From: an uncultured Muribaculaceae bacterium
GTDB lineage: Bacteria; Bacteroidota; Bacteroidia; Bacteroidales; Muribaculaceae
DNA: 15,683 nt
NCBI GenBank assembly: GCA_905207535.1
Contig: CAJLLX010000043.1
Location: forward strand, 1 to 15,683
Reading direction: 5' to 3'
The notes below the pieces were generated by a model. The model was not told the origin of the DNA. It searched no databases and saw nothing but the letters and a program-made list of their open reading frames with translations. Below, one piece after another: positions 1 to 5,516 of the stretch (position 1 is its first letter; each line of letters begins with the position of its first letter). The translations under genes and the position numbers were made by a program.

Positions 1-63
<63 letters not shown>

Positions 64-199
64 CAAGTCATCGCAACACAAGAACACAGCCCCGACAGTG
101 CTATGTCATTGCCGCGGTGTGTTGTTGAAAGTCGGTCGACACCACATGCAGCCTCCGGCACGCTTAGATACCCTTCTCGCTCGCAATGAGGGAGTAGAG

Positions 200-221
200 C
201 CCGGGCGACCGGGAGCATTTT
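200..221 (+). terminator. Possible weak terminator after tRNA-Thr
   Basis: A 5-bp all-GC stem CCCGG (200-204) / CCGGG (209-213) with tetraloop GCGA is followed by AGCA and TTTTT (217-221). The T run is short and offset from the stem, so this could equally be only a structured element in the leader. Confidence 0.3.
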
Positions 222-330
222 TGCGAGATTACCCCCGGCAAAAGCGAGAGCGCTTAGCCGCTCGGGGATGAATCGAAGACGCAAGGATGGCTCAGCTGCA
301 GTGGAAGCAACCTCCGGCATTCCCAACAGG

Positions 331-455
331 CGTCTAAAGAGACGCAAGCGGTCTGAAAAGGCTTAGGTGGTCTGAAAAGGCACGAGGCGGTCTAAAGACA
401 CGCAAACGATCTAAAAAGGCGCAAACGGTCTGAAAAGAAACGAGGCGTCGGAAGA
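331..455 (+). repeat. 19-bp tandem repeat, about seven units
   Basis: Units start near 331, 350, 369, 389, 408, 427 and 446. The invariant TCT (TCG in the last) falls at 333, 352, 371, 391, 410, 429 and 448, giving spacings of 19, 19, 20, 19, 19 and 19. The consensus is roughly GGTCTGAAAAGGCNCGARG; the first and last units are degenerate. It lies upstream of the tuf promoter candidate in a non-coding leader. It could be replication slippage, a binding-site array or a structured RNA leader; the sequence alone does not decide. Confidence 0.85.
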
Positions 456-554
456 GACTGGTCGGCGGGCGACGAAGAGGCGACGACACCGTTCTTCGGT
501 ATCCGGGTAAGCGATTCCCTTTCAGAGATAGAACGCCGGATGCGGGGAAAAAGT

Positions 555-562
555 TAAATTTG
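555..562 (+). promoter_or_regulatory. Candidate -7 promoter box for tuf
   Basis: TAAATTTG matches the Bacteroidetes primary-sigma -7 consensus TAnnTTTG exactly. Transcription would begin near 568-570, leaving an A-rich leader of about 27 nt before the tuf ATG. No good TTTG -33 element lies at the usual 19-21-nt spacing, so this rests on the -7 box and its position. Read-through from the upstream tRNA promoter is the alternative. Confidence 0.45.
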
Positions 563-595
563 ATTTAATCATTTTTCAAAACAAATAGCAAAGTT

Positions 596-1780
596 ATGGC
601 TAAAGAGAAATTCGAAAGAACCAAACCGCATGTTAACATCGGTACTATCGGTCACGTGGACCACGGTAAGACCACTCTGACCGCTGCCATTACCACCGTT
701 CTGGCAAAGAAAGGTCTCTCTGAAGTTAAGTCGTTCGACCAGATCGACAACGCTCCCGAGGAGAAAGAGCGTGGTATCACAATCAATACCGCCCACGTAG
801 AATACGAAACCGCCAACCGCCACTACGCACACGTAGACTGCCCGGGACACGCTGACTATGTGAAGAACATGGTAACAGGTGCCGCTCAGATGGACGGTGC
901 AATCATCGTGGTTGCCGCTACCGACGGTCCTATGCCCCAGACCCGCGAGCACATCCTTCTCGCCCGTCAGGTGAACGTGCCCCGTCTGGTTGTTTTCCTG
1001 AACAAGTGCGACATGGTCGACGACGAGGAGATGCTCGAGCTCGTTGAGATGGAAATGCGCGAACTCCTCTCTGCCTACGAATATGATGGCGACGAGACTC
1101 CTATCATCCGTGGCTCTGCCCTCGGTGCTCTCAATGGCGAGCCCGAATGGGAGGCTAAGGTTATGGAGCTGATGGACGCAGTGGACACTTGGATCCCCCT
1201 GCCTCCCCGCGACATCGATAAGCCCTTCCTGATGCCTGTAGAGGACGTGTTCTCGATTACAGGTCGTGGTACAGTAGCCACCGGCCGTATCGAAACAGGT
1301 GTTGTCAAGGTAGGTGACGAGGTTCAGATCATGGGCCTTGGTGCAAACCTGAAATCGACCGTAACCGGTGTCGAGATGTTCCGCAAGCTTCTCGATCAGG
1401 GCGAGGCCGGCGACAACGTAGGTCTGCTTCTCCGCGGTATCGACAAGAAAGAGATCAAGCGCGGTATGGTAATCTGCCATCCGGGTGTTGTGAAGCCCCA
1501 CAGCAAGTTCAAAGCTTCTGTATATATCCTGAAGAAGGAAGAGGGTGGCCGTCACACTCCGTTCCACAACCACTATCGTCCCCAGTTCTACATCCGTACA
1601 CTCGACGTGACCGGTGAGATCACTCTTCCCGAGGGTGTAGAAATGGTAATGCCCGGTGACCACGTAGAGATCATCGTTGACCTCATCACTCCGGTAGCAT
1701 GCGATCAGGGTCTGCGTTTCGCCATCCGTGAGGGCGGCCGCACCGTGGGTTCGGGCCAGATCACCGAGATCCTCGACTAA
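596..1780 (+). CDS. tuf: Translation elongation factor Tu
   Basis: EF-Tu is the cytosolic GTPase that delivers aminoacyl-tRNA to the ribosomal A site. The 394-residue product has the family's full length. Visible GTPase motifs are the P-loop GHVDHGKT (19-26), switch I RGITIN with Thr62, DCPGH (81-85, with catalytic His85) and NKCD (136-139); domains 2 and 3 follow from about residue 205. The start ATG is preceded by an A-rich stretch with no Shine-Dalgarno sequence, as is usual in Bacteroidetes. It is followed 97 nt later by tRNA-Trp, then secE-nusG, the standard order. The gene is intact. Confidence 0.99.
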   Translation: MAKEKFERTKPHVNIGTIGHVDHGKTTLTAAITTVLAKKGLSEVKSFDQIDNAPEEKERGITINTAHVEYETANRHYAHVDCPGHADYVKNMVTGAAQMDGAIIVVAATDGPMPQTREHILLARQVNVPRLVVFLNKCDMVDDEEMLELVEMEMRELLSAYEYDGDETPIIRGSALGALNGEPEWEAKVMELMDAVDTWIPLPPRDIDKPFLMPVEDVFSITGRGTVATGRIETGVVKVGDEVQIMGLGANLKSTVTGVEMFRKLLDQGEAGDNVGLLLRGIDKKEIKRGMVICHPGVVKPHSKFKASVYILKKEEGGRHTPFHNHYRPQFYIRTLDVTGEITLPEGVEMVMPGDHVEIIVDLITPVACDQGLRFAIREGGRTVGSGQITEILD

Positions 1781-1813
1781 TCTTCGACCGCAAGGTTGAC
1801 ACATAAGTCATAG

Positions 1814-1873
1814 AAACTCCGGCAGACGCGTGCAGTCTGCAAGGACACAGGCAGGCGATGCCGGAGTTTTCTT
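1814..1873 (+). terminator. Long-stem hairpin after tuf, terminator or processing signal
   Basis: An 11-bp stem AAACTCCGGCA (1814-1824) pairs with TGCCGGAGTTT (1859-1869), followed by TCTT. The 34-nt loop can form a second stem, GCAGAC (1822-1827) / GTCTGC (1835-1840), which shares 1822-1824 with the outer stem, so the two compete. tRNA-Trp begins only 4 nt beyond. This may terminate tuf partially, or expose a cleavage site for release of the tRNA 5' end. Confidence 0.6.
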
Positions 1874-1877
1874 AAAT

Positions 1878-1950
1878 ACGGGTTTAGCTCAGTTGGTAGA
1901 GCACTGGTCTCCAAAACCAGGTGTCGGGAGTTCGAGTCTCTCAACCCGTG
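1878..1950 (+). tRNA. tRNA-Trp(CCA)
   Basis: A complete cloverleaf: acceptor ACGGGTT (1878-1884) / AACCCGT (1943-1949), D-stem GCTC/GAGC, anticodon stem CTGGT (1904-1908) / ACCAG (1916-1920) with loop CTCCAAA, anticodon CCA at 1911-1913, T-arm GGGAG-TTCGAGT-CTCTC, discriminator G1950. CCA is not encoded. It is embedded between tuf and secE, as in most bacteria, and is probably excised from a longer transcript since secE starts 14 nt later. Confidence 0.98.
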
Positions 1951-1964
1951 CAAAAAAGTTAGAA

Positions 1965-2165
1965 ATGAAGAAACTGAAATTACTTACGAATATAGAGGAG
2001 TCTTATGCCGAATTGCGCTATAAGACTTCTTGGCCTACTAAGACGCAGTTGATCAAAAGTGCTTGCATCGTGATGTTAGCTTCCGTGATTATCGCTCTGA
2101 TAATCTTCGTCATGGATCAAGCCGTTGATTTTATCATGCACCTGATTTACAGCCTCGGCAAGTAA
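1965..2165 (+). CDS. secE: Preprotein translocase subunit SecE
   Basis: SecE is the small inner-membrane subunit that clamps SecY in the Sec channel. The protein is 66 residues, of the short single-span form usual in Bacteroidetes. It has the family's cytosolic amphipathic region with the SWPTKTQL motif (about 22-29) and one hydrophobic helix (about 33-50). A longer in-frame reading begins upstream, but that would cross tRNA-Trp; the ATG at 1965, 14 nt after the tRNA and preceded by an A-rich stretch, gives the family's usual N-terminus. nusG follows 5 nt after the stop, so the two are co-transcribed. Confidence 0.96.
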   Translation: MKKLKLLTNIEESYAELRYKTSWPTKTQLIKSACIVMLASVIIALIIFVMDQAVDFIMHLIYSLGK

Positions 2166-2170
2166 TAGCT

Positions 2171-2770
2171 ATGGAAAAGAAGCAGACTTCGGAAAATACG
2201 GTGAAAGCAGTGAAGAGCTCGGAAGCTCCGAAGCGTGCGTGGTATGTGCTGCGTGCGATTTCGGGCAAGGAAGCCAAGGTCAAGGAAGTGCTTGATGGAG
2301 CCATCAAGAACAGTGATTTGGGCAACTACGTGTTCCAGGTGCTCATCCCTACGGAGAAAGTTCTTACCATTAAAAACGGGAAAAAGGTTGTCAAAGAGAA
2401 GAACCTTTATTCCGGCTATGTGTTTGTAGAGGCCATACTCGTGGGCGAAGTGCAGCATGAGCTGGTGAACACCACCAACGTGATCGACTTTCTCAAGGGC
2501 CGCGGCAAGGATGCAAAACCCGAGCCGCTGCGCGAGAGCGAGGTGATGAGAATGCTGGGCACAGCCGACGACATCAACGAGAGTGCCGAGGATGCTGTAG
2601 TGGACTTCATGGTTGGCGAGATCGTTAAGATCAACGATGGCGCCTTCAGCGGATTCCACGGCAAAATCACTGAGGTGCTTCCGGAGAAGAAGAAAATCAG
2701 GATCGTGGTCAAGATTTTCGACCGAGAAACTCCTATGGAGCTTGAATATTCGAAGCTAGAGCGGGAATAA
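2171..2770 (+). CDS. nusG: Transcription termination/antitermination factor NusG
   Basis: NusG binds RNA polymerase during elongation and links it to Rho or the ribosome. The 199-residue protein has a charged N-terminal extension of about 20 residues, an NGN domain (about 22-140) beginning AWYVLRAISGKEAKV and containing LYSGYVFVE (79-87), and a C-terminal KOW domain (about 146-175, VGEIVKINDGAFSGFHGKI). No extra domain is inserted. It lies 5 nt after secE. Unusually for the locus, 285 nt of structured non-coding DNA separates it from rplK. Confidence 0.98.
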   Translation: MEKKQTSENTVKAVKSSEAPKRAWYVLRAISGKEAKVKEVLDGAIKNSDLGNYVFQVLIPTEKVLTIKNGKKVVKEKNLYSGYVFVEAILVGEVQHELVNTTNVIDFLKGRGKDAKPEPLRESEVMRMLGTADDINESAEDAVVDFMVGEIVKINDGAFSGFHGKITEVLPEKKKIRIVVKIFDRETPMELEYSKLERE

Positions 2771-3055
2771 CCAACACCGCCATCTCCCAAGGCGAAAGCC
2801 GCGCGGAGGAAGAAACGAAGCCGGACTTCAACGGGTAACGACGCGGAAGGCCGGCGCAATTCTGAAGCGTGGCAGCAACCGACGAGGGAAGCCTCGGAGA
2901 GGACCGGAAATCATGACAGTCCAATAACCCCGTTTTGGACAGCGTTCGCAAGTAAGCGCGACGGACCTTGACGGCAACGTCATCCCGAAGGTTACGCTCG
3001 GGGCCGAAGAGGCAACGGCGCGCGATTCGTAAAACCAAATAATGATTTAGAAACA
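2771..3055 (+). promoter_or_regulatory. Structured GC-rich leader between nusG and rplK
   Basis: No gene is credible here. Small hairpins follow one another: GGC-GAAA-GCC (2791-2800), GAAG/CTTC (2817-2829), GAGG-GAAG-CCTC (2884-2895), GTCCAA/TTGGAC (2919-2924 with 2935-2940), GACG-GCAA-CGTC (2970-2981) enclosed by ACCTT/AAGGT (2965-2969 with 2988-2992), and GCCG/CGGC (3003-3019). The last 35 nt before rplK are A-rich and open. Because L11/L1 and L10/L12 operons are usually autoregulated by L1 and L10 on mRNA, this is the natural place for such a site; that role is inferred. No clear TAnnTTTG box was found. Confidence 0.5.
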
Positions 3056-3499
3056 ATGGCTAAAGAAATTGCTGGACAGATCAAATTGCAGATTAAGGGC
3101 GGCGCAGCCAATCCTTCGCCTCCAGTAGGTCCTGCGCTGGGCTCCAAGGGTATCAACATCATGGAGTTCTGCAAGCAGTTCAACGCCCGCACCCAGGACA
3201 AAGCCGGCAAAGTGCTCCCTGTAATCATCACTTATTACACGGACAAGAGCTTTGACTTTGTAGTAAAGACTCCTCCTGTAGCAATCCAGCTGCTGGAAGC
3301 CGCCAAGGTGAAGAAAGGTTCGGCTCAGCCTAACCGCAACAAGGTGGCAGAGATCACATGGGAGCAGGTAAAGACTATAGCTACCGACAAGATGCCTGAC
3401 CTCAACTGCTTCACAGTGGAGTCGGCAATGCGTATGGTGGCAGGCACAGCTCGCAGCATGGGTATCACCGTAAAGGGTACATTCCCTGAAACCATTTAA
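3056..3499 (+). CDS. rplK: 50S ribosomal protein L11
   Basis: L11 binds the GTPase-associated region of 23S rRNA at the base of the L7/L12 stalk and takes part in factor binding and the stringent response. The protein has the standard family length of 147 residues. The Pro-rich N-terminal signature with PSPPVGPALGSKGINIMEF (about 20-38) and the RNA-binding C-terminal domain with GTARSMGI are present. The start ATG follows an A-rich leader. rplA follows 14 nt after the stop. Confidence 0.99.
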   Translation: MAKEIAGQIKLQIKGGAANPSPPVGPALGSKGINIMEFCKQFNARTQDKAGKVLPVIITYYTDKSFDFVVKTPPVAIQLLEAAKVKKGSAQPNRNKVAEITWEQVKTIATDKMPDLNCFTVESAMRMVAGTARSMGITVKGTFPETI

Positions 3500-3513
3500 A
3501 AACTTCAATTGAC

Positions 3514-4209
3514 ATGGGTAAACTTACAAAGAACCAAAAGTTAGCTTTAGCTAAGATTGAAGCAGGGAAAGCATACTCGCTGGCCGAGGCAGCCGAGAAA
3601 GTAAAGGAGACCAACTATGCCAAGTTCGATGCCTCGTTCGACATCGACGTGCGTCTGGGTGTGGATCCCCGCAAGGCGAACCAGATGGTTCGTGGCGTTG
3701 TGACTCTGCCTCACGGCACAGGCAAAGTGGTACGTGTTCTCGTGCTTTGCACTCCCGATGCTGAGACCGCCGCTAAGGCAGCCGGGGCCGACTATGTAGG
3801 TCTCGACGAATATATCGAGAAAATCAAAGGTGGTTGGACAGATGTCGACGTGATCATCACTCAGCCCGCAATCATGGGTAAGATCGGTGCTCTGGGCCGT
3901 ATCCTCGGTCCGCGCGGCCTGATGCCTAACCCCAAGAGCGGCACAGTGACCGTAGACGTGGCCAAAGCCGTTGAGGAGGTAAAGAAGGGCAAGATCGACT
4001 TCAAGGTTGACAAGAATGGTATCGTGCACACATCGCTGGGCAAGGTATCGTTCACCGCGGAGCAGATGAAAGACAACGCCCGCGAGTTCATCAACACTCT
4101 GATCAAGCTCAAACCTGCGACCGCCAAGGGTACATATATCAAGAGCATCTATCTTTCGAGCACGATGGGTCCCGGCATCAAGGTTGACTCAAAGACCATT
4201 GACGAATAA
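3514..4209 (+). CDS. rplA: 50S ribosomal protein L1
   Basis: L1 forms the mobile stalk near the ribosomal E site and in many bacteria represses its own operon by binding mRNA. The 231-residue protein has the family length and carries the L1 signature GKIGALGRILGPRGLMPNP (about 120-140). It sits between L11 and L10 with gaps of only 14 and 20 nt, consistent with one transcript. Any L1 target for feedback would most easily lie in the nusG-rplK leader. Confidence 0.99.
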   Translation: MGKLTKNQKLALAKIEAGKAYSLAEAAEKVKETNYAKFDASFDIDVRLGVDPRKANQMVRGVVTLPHGTGKVVRVLVLCTPDAETAAKAAGADYVGLDEYIEKIKGGWTDVDVIITQPAIMGKIGALGRILGPRGLMPNPKSGTVTVDVAKAVEEVKKGKIDFKVDKNGIVHTSLGKVSFTAEQMKDNAREFINTLIKLKPATAKGTYIKSIYLSSTMGPGIKVDSKTIDE

Positions 4210-4229
4210 TCTCTAAAAAGACTACGACA

Positions 4230-4754
4230 ATGAAAAAGGAAGATAAAGCGATAATCATAGGCAAAATCGCCGATACCCTGAAGCAGTACAGCTGCTTCTA
4301 CCTGGTAGAGACCGCCGGCCTTAACGCAGCCCGCACCTCGGATCTGCGCCGTGCCTGCGCCAATGCCGACATCAAGCTGATGGTGGTGAAGAACACTCTT
4401 CTCCACAAGGCTCTGGAGGGTATGGAAGGCAACTATGAAGAGATATATCCGGCCCTGAAGGAGAGCACCTCGATCATGTTCTCCAACGTGGGCAACGCTC
4501 CCGCCAAGCTGCTGAAGGACTTCAAGAAGAAGGAAGACACCCTGCCCCTGCTGAAGGCCGCTTATGTAGAAGAGACCGTATATGTAGGTGCCGACCAGCT
4601 TGACACCCTCGCAAGCATCAAGAGCAAGAACGAGCTTATTGCCGACGTTGTGGCTCTGCTGCAGTCGCCTGCGAAGAATGTTGTATCCGCTCTGACCAGC
4701 GGTGGCAGCAAGCTTCACGGCATCCTGGAGACCCTCTCCAAAAAAGAAGACTAA
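4230..4754 (+). CDS. rplJ: 50S ribosomal protein L10
   Basis: L10 anchors L7/L12 dimers to the ribosome. The 174-residue protein has the N-terminal RNA-binding domain (about 1-120, with LMVVKNTLLHKALEG) and a C-terminal helix region that carries the L7/L12 dimers. The gap to rplA is 20 nt, which leaves no space for the L10-binding mRNA leader that many bacteria carry directly before rplJ. Autoregulation, if present, must use another site. rplL follows after 42 nt. Confidence 0.98.
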   Translation: MKKEDKAIIIGKIADTLKQYSCFYLVETAGLNAARTSDLRRACANADIKLMVVKNTLLHKALEGMEGNYEEIYPALKESTSIMFSNVGNAPAKLLKDFKKKEDTLPLLKAAYVEETVYVGADQLDTLASIKSKNELIADVVALLQSPAKNVVSALTSGGSKLHGILETLSKKED

Positions 4755-4796
4755 CAAATCACAAACTTACGAACAAAACAAATAAAACATACAACA
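4755..4796 (+). promoter_or_regulatory. A-rich, almost G-free leader before rplL
   Basis: The 42-nt gap contains one G and is dominated by A with some C, so it should be unstructured. L7/L12 is needed in several copies per ribosome while its neighbours are needed once, so an open A-rich leader is a plausible translation enhancer in a group that rarely uses Shine-Dalgarno pairing. This role is inferred. Confidence 0.4.
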
Positions 4797-5171
4797 ATGG
4801 CAGATTTAAAAGCTTTTGCAGAACAACTGGTTAACCTGACCGTAAAAGAAGTAAACGAACTCGCTCAGATCCTGAAGGACGAGTATGGTATCGAACCCGC
4901 TGCTGCTGCCGTAGCAGTTGCCGCAGGCCCCGCCGCAGGTGCTCCCGCCGCTGAGGAGAAGAGCGCATTCGACGTAGTGCTCAAGAGCGCAGGCGCTGCT
5001 AAGCTTCAGGTAGTGAAGCTCGTTAAGGAGCTGACCGGTCTGGGCCTGAAGGAAGCCAAAGAGATAGTAGACGGTGCTCCCAGCACTGTAAAGGAAGGCC
5101 TCTCGAAGGCTGACGCCGAGGATCTGAAGAAGAAACTCGAGGAGGCCGGTGCTGAAGTAGAGCTGAAATAA
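4797..5171 (+). CDS. rplL: 50S ribosomal protein L7/L12
   Basis: L7/L12 forms the flexible stalk that recruits translation GTPases. The 124-residue protein shows the N-terminal dimerisation helices (1-32), an Ala/Pro/Gly hinge (about 34-52) and the conserved C-terminal domain with LQVVKLVKELTGLGLKEAK (about 70-88). Family length is about 120-130. A strong hairpin terminator starts 30 nt after its stop, so this ends the ribosomal-protein segment for part of the transcripts. Confidence 0.99.
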   Translation: MADLKAFAEQLVNLTVKEVNELAQILKDEYGIEPAAAAVAVAAGPAAGAPAAEEKSAFDVVLKSAGAAKLQVVKLVKELTGLGLKEAKEIVDGAPSTVKEGLSKADAEDLKKKLEEAGAEVELK

Positions 5172-5176
5172 TACCG

Positions 5177-5195
5177 CCTGTATCCCACATACAGG
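5177..5195 (+). other. Small hairpin just after rplL
   Basis: CCTGTAT (5177-5183) pairs perfectly with ATACAGG (5189-5195) around loop CCCAC. It stands 6 nt upstream of the larger terminator hairpin and lacks its own T run. It could protect the rplL 3' end or be a processing site. Confidence 0.55.
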
Positions 5196-5201
5196 AAGAA
5201 T

Positions 5202-5237
5202 GGTTAAGTGTCTGTGTAAACAGACGCTTAACCTTTT
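5202..5237 (+). terminator. Hairpin terminator/attenuator between rplL and rpoB
   Basis: GGTTAAGTGTCTGT (5202-5215) pairs with ACAGACGCTTAACC (5220-5233) around a GTAA tetraloop: 14 pairs with one T-G wobble, followed by TTTT. The short T run suggests incomplete termination. In E. coli the same junction holds an attenuator that lowers rpoBC expression relative to the ribosomal proteins; the same role is likely here. Confidence 0.8.
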
Positions 5238-5516
5238 CTGCGTAATAAAGGGTGTGTGTTTAACTTAATTTGTGAAAGTTTGCGAAACTTTACGAAAGTT
5301 TAACACGCTAAAATTACCACAACTCCGGCAGCTGAGAGAGCTGCAACGCCCTGACAGTCAGTGAGGGAGCCTCGGCTCTGCAGGCTGTGGCAGGACGTAA
5401 CGGGGCAGCCCGCCACGAGGCCCTCCGGGGCCGAAAAGCGAGATGCAGAGGCATCCGGGCTCCCCTCCCTTTCTCTCCACTCTCCCCTTAATGACAAAGA
5501 ATTAGCATTTTTTTAG
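5238..5516 (+). promoter_or_regulatory. Structured rpoB leader, gene-free
   Basis: No gene is seen. After an AT-rich part with decamer repeats (5272-5301) comes a GC-rich run of consecutive local hairpins: GCAGCT/AGCTGC (5328-5344), CTGAC/GTCAG (5351-5361), GAGC-CTCG-GCTC (5367-5378), GGCCC-TCCG-GGGCC (5419-5432) and GATGC-AGAG-GCATC (5442-5455). A pyrimidine-rich stretch (5456-5489) and an A/T-rich start region follow. TTAATTTG (5265-5272) is one mismatch from the TAnnTTTG box but lacks a clear -33 element. It may be a post-transcriptional control region for rpoBC. Confidence 0.55.
5272..5301 (+). repeat. Three phased decamers with alternating core
   Basis: GTGAAAGTTT, GCGAAACTTT and ACGAAAGTTT lie head to tail at exactly 10-bp spacing (5272, 5282, 5292). 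The central core AAACTTT is the reverse complement of the outer AAAGTTT, so the middle unit can pair with either neighbour. GTTTAAC occurs at both edges of the element (5258-5264 and 5298-5304). Confidence 0.8.

Larger units (their letters stand above)
64..595 (+). other. 532-nt gene-free tRNA-Thr to tuf leader
   Basis: I see no credible gene here. The only long reading frame is on the minus strand, runs into the tRNA and resembles nothing I know. The region holds a short GC hairpin at 200-213 (CCCGG-GCGA-CCGGG) followed closely by a T5 run, a hairpin GAGCG/CGCTC at 249-264, the 19-bp tandem repeat at 331-455, a long-range stem ATCCGG/CCGGAT (501-506 with 536-541), and a promoter-like TAAATTTG at 555-562. 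The GC-rich, structured character contrasts with the A-rich 30 nt directly before the tuf start codon. Confidence 0.7.

Noticed and set aside
331..455. CRISPR array or REP-type element in the tuf leader
   Set aside because: Units are directly tandem at 19 bp, without spacers or the inverted symmetry of REP sequences.
569..1804. Long minus-strand frame opposite tuf
   Set aside because: It is an antisense shadow of EF-Tu codon bias with no protein-like motifs. The long frames opposite rpoB and rpoC are rejected for the same reason.
2733..3056. Minus-strand frame across the nusG-rplK gap
   Set aside because: It overlaps the nusG 3' end, has no plausible leader and no family features. The region is better explained as structured RNA leader.
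4210..4229. L10 leader before rplJ
   Set aside because: Only 20 nt separate rplA and rplJ, too short for the known structure.
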